Shown here: positions 8,661 to 16,793 of the stretch, piece after piece
Position numbering within the stretch: the stretch's first letter is position 1
Layout: each line of letters starts with the position of its first letter
Source of the DNA: Myxococcota bacterium
GTDB lineage: Bacteria > Myxococcota_A > UBA9160 > UBA6930
Direction: 5' to 3'
Length of the DNA: 64,000 nucleotides
NCBI GenBank assembly: GCA_028277885.1
Contig: JANQFK010000043.1
Coordinates: forward strand, 34,568-98,567
Notes under the pieces: generated by a model
What the model saw: the letters and a program-made list of their open reading frames with translations, nothing else
Told to the model about the DNA's origin: nothing
Databases searched by the model: none
Made by a program: the position numbers and the translations under genes

Positions 8661-9110
8661 TCAGGCCCCGGGCGGCACCAGGCGACGCAGGCAGCGCGCC
8701 GCGGTGGCGAGGGCGAGTCCGCGCCAGCGGTCCTGGGCGCGGTCGAGGCGGTGCCAGCGTCCGCCGCCGTCGGCCTCGGCGTCGCGCCGGAAGCCCGTCG
8801 CCACGGCGAGGATGCGCTCGGGCTCGTGCCAGCCGTCGGCGCGGGGCCGCGCATCACCGCGCACCAGCCAGCGTCCGGCGCGGCGGCGCACCAGGCGATG
8901 CAGCACCACGCGGTCCTCCAACGCGACCAGCGCGACGTCGCCGCGGCGCGGGGTGCGGGGGGCCAGCTGGACGCGATCCCCGCTGCGCAGCAGGGGCCGC
9001 ATGGAGACGCCGCGGGCCACCAGCTCGAGGCCCCCGGCCTCGAGGGCGCGGGTGAGGAGCGCCACCTCCTCGGGCGCACGCAGCCCGCTGGCGAGGTCTC
9101 CCCCGGGCAT
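8661..9110 (-). CDS. S24/S26-family peptidase-like protein (signal peptidase-like, Ser/His type)
   Basis: LVARGVSMRPLLRSGDRVQLAP, RRGDVALVALEDRVVLHRLVRR; no obvious TM segment. Confidence 0.75.
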   Translation of the reverse strand: MPGGDLASGLRAPEEVALLTRALEAGGLELVARGVSMRPLLRSGDRVQLAPRTPRRGDVALVALEDRVVLHRLVRRRAGRWLVRGDARPRADGWHEPERILAVATGFRRDAEADGGGRWHRLDRAQDRWRGLALATAARCLRRLVPPGA

Positions 9111-9118
9111 CGGACCGC

Positions 9119-10081
9119 TCAGGCGCCGGGCGGCCCGGGCGGCGGCGCCACCCGCGGCGGCCGGGCGCGGCGGGCCGCCCGGCCGGCGGCGTCGGGCAGG
9201 CGCGCGGAGCCGAACGCGTAGCGCACCAACCGCTCGTCCTTGGGGAAGCCGAGCCGGATCACCGGCGCGCGCTCCACCAGGCGGGCCGCGAACTCCAGCG
9301 CCGCGGCGGCGCCCGCGGGATCGTGGGCGGGAAGGAAGGCGTTGCCCAGCACGGCGGCGGCCGCGCTGGCGCCGGCCAGGGGCTCGGCCACGACGTCCTT
9401 CGCGTGGCGGATCACGTGGAGCGCCGCCACCCGGGCGGCGGCCGGCTCGGACAGCGGGGCGTCGCCGTGCCACGGCGTGCCGTGGGCCTGGAGGACGCCG
9501 TCGCGCAGGCGCAGCGCGATGCGGTCGTCGGAGAGGATGCGCGCGCCGGCCCCTTCCTGGAGCAGGCGCGCGATGGTGGTCTTGCCGGCGCCCGAGGGCC
9601 CCGTGAAGAGCAGCGCGGAGCCCTCGCGCTCCGCGCCGCAGGCGTGGAGCAGCAGGCCGCTCTCGCGCACGATCCGGTGCAGGAACACGACCTCGTCGAG
9701 GGGGTAGGCGAGGGGGTAGAAGCACTCCCGGGCGTAGAGCGAGTCCGGCGCCACCACCACCTCGCCCTCGCGGAAGTCCTTGTCGAAGCGCGCCACGCGC
9801 TGCAGGCGACCGCGGATGCGCAGCGCGATCACGACGTCGCCGTCGTCCCCGTCCTCCCGCGCGACGTCGAAGATGCCGCCGCCGGAGTCGTAGCGGAGGC
9901 TGCTCTCCCGCGGCGCGCGGACCTCGCCCACCCGCACGCCGATGCGCAGGTCCGCGTCCTCGGCCGGGGTGACGAAGCGGAGCAGCGGACCCTCGGGCCA
10001 GCGCCAGGGCAGGCTCGGCGGGGCCTCGATGGCCATGCGGATGCCGGCGACGGTGATGCCTCGCAGCCTGGAACGTGCCAT
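9119..10081 (-). CDS. HPr kinase/phosphorylase-like (HprK-related) protein
   Basis: LLLHACGAEREGSALLFTGPSGAGKTTIARLL...ILSDDRIALR...HGTPWHGD. Confidence 0.83.
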   Translation of the reverse strand: MARSRLRGITVAGIRMAIEAPPSLPWRWPEGPLLRFVTPAEDADLRIGVRVGEVRAPRESSLRYDSGGGIFDVAREDGDDGDVVIALRIRGRLQRVARFDKDFREGEVVVAPDSLYARECFYPLAYPLDEVVFLHRIVRESGLLLHACGAEREGSALLFTGPSGAGKTTIARLLQEGAGARILSDDRIALRLRDGVLQAHGTPWHGDAPLSEPAAARVAALHVIRHAKDVVAEPLAGASAAAAVLGNAFLPAHDPAGAAAALEFAARLVERAPVIRLGFPKDERLVRYAFGSARLPDAAGRAARRARPPRVAPPPGPPGA

Positions 10082-10089
10082 GGCGAGCC

Positions 10090-10266
10090 CTAGGAGCCGA
10101 TGTTCATGCACATCACCGTCGGCGTGCTCGACTGCTGGCACGATCCGACGGAGCCGCCGAAGCCACCGGCCCCGACGTCCATCTTGCAGTTGTCCGGGAA
10201 GCTCGCCATCACGTCGAGCTCGACCAGGCGGATCTTCGGCGGCTCGTAGGGCTTCCGCTCGCTCAT
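10090..10266 (-). CDS. Putative RiPP precursor peptide, 58 aa
   Basis: MSERKPYEPPKIRLVELDVMASFPDNCKMDVGAGGFGGSVGSCQQSSTPTVMCMNIGS; ATGA overlap with the rSAM stop; not listed as its own ORF in the track. Confidence 0.75.
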   Translation of the reverse strand: MSERKPYEPPKIRLVELDVMASFPDNCKMDVGAGGFGGSVGSCQQSSTPTVMCMNIGS

Positions 10267-11498
10267 TTCGCTCCCCCGAGTCCTGCGATCTGGAGCAGCC
10301 CACCGGGGCCGGAGGCGGAGCCGGACCCGCAGCCCCCGCCGCCGCATCCGCCGCTCGCGCAGCCGCCGGCCGAAGCGCCCGGAGCCCCGGCGTCGGCGGC
10401 GGCCTCGCGGGCGGCGCCCGGGTAGCTGCGCGCGCGCACCTGCGAGAGACCGCAGGCGAACTCGACGTGGGACTGGTTGGTCCCGGTCTCCCAGAGCGCC
10501 ATGCCCGGACAGTTGTTGCAGGTGACCCGGTGCTCGCAGCCGCCGCACTTCGAGGCCTCCTCCCGCTTGATCGAGAGGATCTCCGGGAAGTCGTCGCGGT
10601 AGATGCGCTCCAGGGGCTTCTCGCGCAGGCTGTGCCGGAAGTTCTTCACCATCAGGCAGACCTGCACGTTCCCGTAGGGATCCACGTGCAGCGAGTTCTT
10701 GCCGGCACCGCAGGAGAAGAGCGCGTCGTCCTTCGGGACGGGGAGCTTCTCCTCGGTCAGGTACTTCCGCCAGGCCCGGTCCTTCTCCACGTCGGCGGCC
10801 TCGAGGGCCACGATCTCCTCGGCCGAGAGGCGCAGGGCGTGGGGATGGGTCTTCCCCTCCATGGTGGCGAGGATCAGCGGGTCGTAGCGGAAGTCGACGC
10901 CGAGGTCCTTGGCGAGCTGGGCGAGGCCCGGGATCTCGTGGGCGTTCTCGCGGGTGGCCGGGCACTTGAGGGCCAGCGGGTGGCCATCGGCGAGCACCCG
11001 CTGGATGCCCGCGAGGCAGCGGTCGTAGGAGCCCTTCACCGCCACCACCTGCTCGTAGACCTCGCGGGTGAGCCCGTAGAGCGAGATCTCGACCAGGTAG
11101 GGCGGCAGCTCCTCCCAGAGCGCCGCGATCTGGTCGTCGATCAGCGTGCCGTTCGTGAACACGGTCACCAGCAGGCCGAGCTCCTTGGCGTGGCGGTAGA
11201 GCTCGGGGAAGTCCTTGCGCAGCAGCGGGTCGCCGCCGGTCATCAGCAGGAAGAGCGTCCCCATGCGGGCCAGCTCGTCGAGCACGTCCTTGATCTCGCC
11301 CGTGGAGAGCTCCTGGGAGCGCTCGCCGGGCGGGCAGTAGCAGTGGGTGCAGTGCAGGTTGCAGCGGAAGGTCAGCTCGATGGAGGCCGAGACCGGGACG
11401 CGGTCCTCCACGATGCGCCGCTTGTAGTCCCGGGTGATGGCATTGCTCGGCACGGACTCGAGGTCGGGCCGGGTGGCGTGGGAGCGTGCGAAGTTCAC
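10263..11498 (-). CDS. Radical SAM/SPASM maturase with Gly/Ser/Cys-rich C-terminal tail
   Basis: FRCNLHCTHCYC (CX3CX2C), SPASM cysteines FSCGAG...VCLMV...CGGCEHRVTCNNCPGMAL...FACGLS; tail GGCASGGCGGGGCGSGSASGPGG. GTG start. Confidence 0.9.
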   Translation of the reverse strand: MNFARSHATRPDLESVPSNAITRDYKRRIVEDRVPVSASIELTFRCNLHCTHCYCPPGERSQELSTGEIKDVLDELARMGTLFLLMTGGDPLLRKDFPELYRHAKELGLLVTVFTNGTLIDDQIAALWEELPPYLVEISLYGLTREVYEQVVAVKGSYDRCLAGIQRVLADGHPLALKCPATRENAHEIPGLAQLAKDLGVDFRYDPLILATMEGKTHPHALRLSAEEIVALEAADVEKDRAWRKYLTEEKLPVPKDDALFSCGAGKNSLHVDPYGNVQVCLMVKNFRHSLREKPLERIYRDDFPEILSIKREEASKCGGCEHRVTCNNCPGMALWETGTNQSHVEFACGLSQVRARSYPGAAREAAADAGAPGASAGGCASGGCGGGGCGSGSASGPGGLLQIAGLGGAK

Positions 11499-11785
11499 GG
11501 CTCCACCTCCGCGGCGCAGCCCGCCTCGGCGAGGCGCCGGGTGAAGTCGAGCAGGTCCTCGCCGGCCCGGGGAGCGTCCACCTCGAAGGCCTCGGTCAGC
11601 TCCGTCGCGATCGCGGCGAGGGGCCGGGCGCCGTCCAGGCGCTCCCACACGAAGGTGCCGACCTCGTTCAGGGTGAAGAGCCCCATCTCCTGGGCCCGCT
11701 TGGTCACCGGCACCAGGATCGTCTCCCCCGCGATGCGGCGGGCCACGATGCCGGGCACGCGGCGCAGCGTCGCGTCGAGGTTCAC
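11495..11785 (-). CDS. PqqD-family RiPP recognition element protein
   Basis: 96 aa VNLDATLRRVPGIVARRIAGETILVPV...LFTLNEVGTFVWERLDGARPLAAIATELTEAFEVD. Confidence 0.85.
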   Translation of the reverse strand: MNLDATLRRVPGIVARRIAGETILVPVTKRAQEMGLFTLNEVGTFVWERLDGARPLAAIATELTEAFEVDAPRAGEDLLDFTRRLAEAGCAAEVEP

Positions 11786-12975
11786 GACGGCCCCTCCGTG
11801 CGCCGGGTGGCCGGGCGGCGCGACGCGAGCGCCCGGGCCGGGTGGCGCAGCCGTCGGGTGAGGTCCGCGGACTCGCCGCGCTTCTCGTACCAGGCGCGGC
11901 CCGGCGCCACCGCCCAGGCGGCGGTGCGGGCGACGTCCCACCAGGACTCGCCCAGCAGCAGCTTGGCGACGCGTCCCGAGCGCGGGTCCGGCTCGCGATC
12001 GGCGCGGGGTGTGCCCGAGCCGGCCAGGCTGCGCTTGAGCAGCTGGCGCCGCACCGGCCCCGGGGCGAGCTCGGCGAGCACCTCCTTGGGGATCGGCGTG
12101 CGCAGCAGCTCGCGGGTGGCGGCGAGCCCGGCGTAGAGCGGGCGCCGGCAGCGGTAGGCCTCGGCCTGGCTCAGCAGGTCCGCCCAGTCGAGCAGTCCGC
12201 TCTCCACCAGGCGGTGCAGGTCCAGCAGCCAGATCCAGCGCGAGAAGGCGTGGCGCGCCGCGTGCACGGCCACGAACAGCAGGTGCCCGACCCGGCTCGG
12301 CGCGAGCCCCACTCCGCCCTTCCCGGACTCGCACAGCCCGGCCAGGAACTGCTCGCCCGACACGGCGAAGCCCCGCATCAGGCTCTCGCTGCCCGCCCAG
12401 GCCCAGTGCAGCTCGACGAACAGGTTCACGCCGGCGATGCGGCGATGGAAGGCGATCTCGTGGCCCCCGGCGAGGCGCGCCGCGGCGCGGGTCTGCACCG
12501 GCGCGAAGCCGTGCTCGCGCAGCACCCGGCTGGCGCGGTCGCAGTCGTGGCGTCCGACGATCAGGTCGAGGTCGTCCATGGGCCGCACGCCGGCGTCGGG
12601 GTAGACGGCGCCCGGCCCCTCGGCGAGCGCCCAGCCCTTGAGCGGGGCGGCCGCGACGCCCGCGGCGTCGAGGTCCGTCAGCAGCGCCGCGCCGAGCTCG
12701 AGAGCGATCACGTTCTTGCGCAGGGTCGCGTAGTAGTCCCGGCGCAGCGCCTCGCGCAGGCCCTCGGGCAGCGGGTCGGCCACCCGCCCGTCCACGAGCC
12801 CGCGATGCAGCAGCGGCGCGACGCGGTGGCGCAGCGCCAGGGCGCGCACCGCCGCCGGATCGAGGGGCAGCTGGTCGTCGAAGCGGTCGCCGGGCCGCAC
12901 CGAGCCTGCGGCGACGCGCACCAGGTGCGCGAGCCAACGCCTCGCGGGCGACGCATTCGGCGGGATCACGAACAC
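11782..12975 (-). CDS. NTP_transf_5-like nucleotidyltransferase family protein
   Basis: APLKGWALAEGPGAVYPDAGVRPMDDLDLIV...FHRRIAGVNLFVELHW...FVAVHAARHAFSRWIWLLDLHRL. Confidence 0.82.
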   Translation of the reverse strand: MFVIPPNASPARRWLAHLVRVAAGSVRPGDRFDDQLPLDPAAVRALALRHRVAPLLHRGLVDGRVADPLPEGLREALRRDYYATLRKNVIALELGAALLTDLDAAGVAAAPLKGWALAEGPGAVYPDAGVRPMDDLDLIVGRHDCDRASRVLREHGFAPVQTRAAARLAGGHEIAFHRRIAGVNLFVELHWAWAGSESLMRGFAVSGEQFLAGLCESGKGGVGLAPSRVGHLLFVAVHAARHAFSRWIWLLDLHRLVESGLLDWADLLSQAEAYRCRRPLYAGLAATRELLRTPIPKEVLAELAPGPVRRQLLKRSLAGSGTPRADREPDPRSGRVAKLLLGESWWDVARTAAWAVAPGRAWYEKRGESADLTRRLRHPARALASRRPATRRTEGPS

Positions 12976-13060
12976 CGGGCACCTCCGAGCTTCCGTGCAG
13001 CCGACGCGCGGGGAAACCCCGAGCGTCCGTCGGGCTCATCGGCGCCTCGAGGGCCCGGCT

Positions 13061-14440
13061 TTAGCGCGATTTCCGGGGGGATTCCGGGCGCTTGGGGTCG
13101 GGCCTGCGCGCTCCTTGGGGCGCAGGCGGCGCGCAGCGCCCGGCGGCCGCCCAGGAGGCCGACCCCGGAGGGGTCGGCTTCCGGCGCAAAGCGAGCCCGA
13201 AGGGCTCGCTCAGCTGGCTGCGATTCCGCTTCGCGGAATCTCTCGCGTCGTCCGCCGACCCTCTCGGGTCAGCCTCCTGGGCGGCGCCGGGCAGGGACGC
13301 CGCGAGCCGGGGCGCCTCGGCGATGGGGAGCTCCCGGTACGCCCGGCTCACCCGCTCGAAGACCGCGCGCTCGTCGAAGCTGGCCCGGGCGTGGCGCCGG
13401 GCCGCTCGGCCCAGGCGCCGCAGCCGGGCGGGATCCCCGAGCACCGACTCCAGGGCCGCGCGCAGGTCCCGCGGGCTTCCCACCGGGACCAGCAGGCCCG
13501 TCTCGCGGTGGCGCACCACCTCGCGGCAGCCGCGGATCGAGGTCGCCACCGCGGGCCGCCCCATGGCGGCGGCCTCGATCAGGCTGCGCGGGAAGCCCTC
13601 GCGGTGGGACGGCAGCACCAGGGCGTCGAGGGCGGCGTAGAGGGGCGGCATGTCGCGCTGCAGCCCGAGCCAGCGCACGCGCCCCGGGCGCTCGAGCGCG
13701 GCGGGCGGGATCGCGTCGCTCTTGGCCGCCGCCTCGTCGGGTCCGATCAGGAACAGGCGCCAGCCCCGCCGCTCGCCCACGGCGGCGTGGAGCTCGAGCA
13801 CGCCCTTCTCGCGCACGAGGCGCCCCACGAAGCCCACGGCCCGCTCGCCGGGAGCGAGGCCGAGGCGGCGGCGCAGCGCGGCGCGGTCCTCGCCACCGAA
13901 GCGCTCGGGGGCGAAGCGTGCCAGGTCGACGCCGTTGCCCAGCGCGCGCAGCCGCTCGTCGGGCACGATGCGGCCCCGGCGCGCGGTGCGCACGTCCTCG
14001 GCGCTCTGGCACAGCACCAGGTCGGCGAGGCGCGAGGAGGCGGCCTCGAGGCTGCGCCAGACGCGCCGCGCCAGGGGCCGCTGGCCGTCGTGGGAGTAGA
14101 GGCCGTGCAGGGTCGAGACCACGCGGGGCACCCCGGCCCAGCGCGCCGCCAGGCAGCCCAGCGCGTTCACCTTCGGGTTGTGGGTGTGCACGAGGTCGTA
14201 GTCGCGCCGGCGCAGCAGCGCCAGATAGCCGGCCAGGCTGCGCAGGTCGGCGACGGGATCCAGGCGGCGCGAGCTGGCGACGACGTGGGTCGGGAAGCCC
14301 TCCCGGCGCAGGTCCTCCACCAGCGGGCCCGGCCCGCAGCAGATCTCCACCTCGTGGCCCTGCTCGCGCAGTGCGAGCAGCTGGGAGCGGAGCAGGAAGG
14401 CACAGAAGTAGTCGGTGTTGGTGACGTGCAGGATGCGCAT
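13061..14440 (-). CDS. Family 4 glycosyltransferase; C-terminal ~70 aa encoded by repeat-element DNA
   Basis: MRILHVTNTDYFCAFLLRSQLLALREQGHEVEICCG...VPSHREGFPRSLIEAAAMGRPAVATSIRGCREVV; tail reads through repeat copy 3. Confidence 0.87.
   Translation of the reverse strand: MRILHVTNTDYFCAFLLRSQLLALREQGHEVEICCGPGPLVEDLRREGFPTHVVASSRRLDPVADLRSLAGYLALLRRRDYDLVHTHNPKVNALGCLAARWAGVPRVVSTLHGLYSHDGQRPLARRVWRSLEAASSRLADLVLCQSAEDVRTARRGRIVPDERLRALGNGVDLARFAPERFGGEDRAALRRRLGLAPGERAVGFVGRLVREKGVLELHAAVGERRGWRLFLIGPDEAAAKSDAIPPAALERPGRVRWLGLQRDMPPLYAALDALVLPSHREGFPRSLIEAAAMGRPAVATSIRGCREVVRHRETGLLVPVGSPRDLRAALESVLGDPARLRRLGRAARRHARASFDERAVFERVSRAYRELPIAEAPRLAASLPGAAQEADPRGSADDARDSAKRNRSQLSEPFGLALRRKPTPPGSASWAAAGRCAPPAPQGARRPDPKRPESPRKSR
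13150..13281. repeat. Interspersed hairpin element copy 3 (long form, inverted relative to copy 1)
   Basis: CCAGGAGGCCGACCCCGGAGGGGTCGG...GCGAGCCCGAAGGGCTCGC...GATTCCGCTTCGCGGAATC...CCGACCCTCTCGGGTCAGCCTCCTGG. Confidence 0.87.
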
Positions 14441-15354
14441 CAGCCCGCTCCCCCCGCCCCGGCCCGGGCGCGCCGCGCCGCGAGGGCGGGGCCGATGCCA
14501 CGCCACTGGTCGCGCAGCGCGGCGCGCAGGTGCGGGCGCCGCAGGGACTGGGCCGCCTTGCCGACCTCGAAGGCCACCAGCCCGGGCAGCTCCGCCAGGA
14601 GCTCGGTGGCGCTCGCGTTGCGCAGGCTCACCCAGAGCCGGTTGCGCACCAGGTGGTACTCGACGAAGGACGAAGCGGCGCGCGAGCCGCCGCGCCGGTG
14701 GCGCGCCTCGGCGCCGGGCACGTAGCGGGTGCGCCAGCCCGCCCGACGCAGCCGCCAGGCCAGGTCCACGTCCTCGTAGTACATGAACAGGCCCTCGGCG
14801 AAGGGGGACTCGCCGGGGCGCGAGACCTCCTCGAGGGCGCGTGCCCGGTAGAGCGCCGCCGCCCCGCAGGCGCCGAACACCTCCTGCTCGGTGTCGTAGC
14901 GCCAGGCCGGCTGGCCCTCGCCCCGGTCGACGAAGCGCGTGCGCGCCGGCGACCAGGCGATGCCCGCCGAGTCGAGGCGGCGCCCTCCCCCGGGCCGCAG
15001 CAGGCGGCCCGTCACGGCCCCCACCCGGGGAGCGCGCTCCAGGGCCGCGACCAGACGCTGGAGACAGCCCGGCGCGAGCTCCACGTCGGGGTTCAGCGCG
15101 AGGAAGAGCTCGCCCCGCGCCCGGGCGAAGTTGCGGTTGTGGGCCGCCGCGAACCCGAGGTTGTCCCCCAGCGCCAGCACCGAGACCTCGGGGTGGTGGC
15201 GACGCACCCACTCGACGCTGCCGTCGTCCGAGCCGTTGTCGGCCAGCAGCACCTCGCCCACCACGTCGCCCTGGGCCGAGACGGCCGCCAGGCAGGCGGG
15301 CAGGTCGCCCCGGCTGCGGTAGCCCACCAGGCTCACGCTGACGCGGCCCCTCAC
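14440..15354 (-). CDS. Family 2 glycosyltransferase (rhamnosyltransferase-like)
   Basis: VSLVGYRSRGDLPACLAAV...ADNGSDDGSVEWVRRHHP...LNPDVEL...MYYEDVDLAWRLRRAGW. Confidence 0.88.
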   Translation of the reverse strand: MRGRVSVSLVGYRSRGDLPACLAAVSAQGDVVGEVLLADNGSDDGSVEWVRRHHPEVSVLALGDNLGFAAAHNRNFARARGELFLALNPDVELAPGCLQRLVAALERAPRVGAVTGRLLRPGGGRRLDSAGIAWSPARTRFVDRGEGQPAWRYDTEQEVFGACGAAALYRARALEEVSRPGESPFAEGLFMYYEDVDLAWRLRRAGWRTRYVPGAEARHRRGGSRAASSFVEYHLVRNRLWVSLRNASATELLAELPGLVAFEVGKAAQSLRRPHLRAALRDQWRGIGPALAARRARAGAGGAG

Positions 15355-16793
15355 GGACACGGGACGCCCTGCCGGAGTCGCTCCTCCGGTGCCTCGGATC
15401 GGGGACGCGCGATGCTGCACTCCTTCCCCTCCCAGCGGGAGCGCGCGATGCTGCGCTCCCGTCCCTCCGACCCGAAGCGCGCGATGGCGCGCTCCTGCCA
15501 GGGGGGCTCCTCGCGCCGGCGGGCGGCCACGACCGTCTCCAGGGCGGCGACCATGCGCGCCTGGCTGCGCGCGGCGTCGAGGGCGGTGCGGCCGCGTGCG
15601 GCGGGCCGCCGCAGCCCGTAGCGCGCCTCCCGGCGCAGGCCGTCGAGGCGGCGGACGAGCCCGGCGGCATCCCGCGGGTCCACCCACTCGCCGAGGTCGA
15701 GCTCGTCGATGAGGCCCGTCACGCCGCCGCGGGGCGAGAGGGCGAGGAGTCGCCGGTCGGCGCCGGCGGCGTCGAAGAGCTTGCCGGGCACCGGGTCGGC
15801 GCCGGCGCGGCCCGCGGGTGCCAGGTAGAGGCAGCGGTGCGCCCGGGCCAGCCGCGCCGGCAGGGCGCGGCGCGGCAGCGCGGGCTCGACGTCGACCCAG
15901 CCGGCGAGACCGGCCTGCGCGATCCGCTCGGAGAGTCCGGCCTCGCCTCCGACGAAGGCGAGGCGCACCTCGGCCGCATCCGCGGGCGCGCGGCGGCGCC
16001 AGCGACGGAGCGCGTCGAGGAGCTGCGCCAGGGTCTCGTCCTTCTGGTCGCGCAGGGCGCCCCCGGCGTGGACGACCGAGACCGGGCCCGGGTCCGGCGG
16101 CACGCCGGCGGCCGGGGCGAACTCCGCCGGGTCGAAGCCGGTGAGCACCGTCTCGCTGCGCGCCGCCAGGCCGGGCCGGCGCTCGATGCTGCGCTGCCGC
16201 ACGGCGTCGGAGGCGAACAGCACGCGGTCGGCCGCGCCCAGCACCGCCCCCTCGAGCCGCGACTCGAGGGCGCGGCGCCAACGCGGGAAGTCCTGGCGAC
16301 CGTCGTAGCCCGTCCAGGCGTCGCGGAAGTCCGCCACCCAGGGCAGGCCCAGGCGCCGCGCGAGCCAGCCGGCGAGGTGGGCCGAGTACGGGGGACCGCT
16401 CGAGTAGACGGCCTGCACCGCGCCGCTGCGCGCGAAGCCGGCCGCGAAGGCGGCCGCCAGCGCGCTCCAGCCGACGTGGAGATCCGGCACCAGCCAGCGG
16501 CGCAGCAGGCCGCGGCCCGGCCTCGCGTCCGGGGCACGGCCCTGGGCGAGCGCCCGGCGGGAGGCGACCCGGCCCCAGTCCGGGTTCGGCAGCCGCACCA
16601 CCCGCGCGCGCTCGGGCACCGCGGCGAGGAGCTCGGGGTCGTGGGCCCAGGCGGCGTCGTCCACGGTCAGCACCACGGGCTCCCAGCCCGCCCCCGCGAA
16701 GGCGCGCACCGCCTTCAGGGTGCGGTTCACGCCGCCGCCTCCGATGGGCGGGAAGTAGTAGGCGAGCACCAGGACGCGTCGGCGCGCGCTCAC
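15351..16793 (-). CDS. Family 4-like glycosyltransferase with 12-aa tandem-repeat C-terminus
   Basis: RRRVLVLAYYFPPIGGGGVNRTLKAVRAFAGAGWEPVVLTV...; GTG start, GTGA overlaps both sides. Confidence 0.85.
   Translation of the reverse strand: MSARRRVLVLAYYFPPIGGGGVNRTLKAVRAFAGAGWEPVVLTVDDAAWAHDPELLAAVPERARVVRLPNPDWGRVASRRALAQGRAPDARPGRGLLRRWLVPDLHVGWSALAAAFAAGFARSGAVQAVYSSGPPYSAHLAGWLARRLGLPWVADFRDAWTGYDGRQDFPRWRRALESRLEGAVLGAADRVLFASDAVRQRSIERRPGLAARSETVLTGFDPAEFAPAAGVPPDPGPVSVVHAGGALRDQKDETLAQLLDALRRWRRRAPADAAEVRLAFVGGEAGLSERIAQAGLAGWVDVEPALPRRALPARLARAHRCLYLAPAGRAGADPVPGKLFDAAGADRRLLALSPRGGVTGLIDELDLGEWVDPRDAAGLVRRLDGLRREARYGLRRPAARGRTALDAARSQARMVAALETVVAARRREEPPWQERAIARFGSEGRERSIARSRWEGKECSIARPRSEAPEERLRQGVPCP
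15401..15508. repeat. Three imperfect 36-bp tandem repeats in coding sequence
   Basis: GGGGACGCGCGATGCTGCACTCC.. / GGGAGCGCGCGATGCTGCGCTCC.. / CGAAGCGCGCGATGGCGCGCTCC.. with exact 36-bp spacing. Confidence 0.75.

Noticed and set aside
8661-12975. Lasso peptide cluster
   Set aside because: No transglutaminase-like B2 protease or asparagine-synthetase-like cyclase is visible; rSAM/SPASM is present instead.
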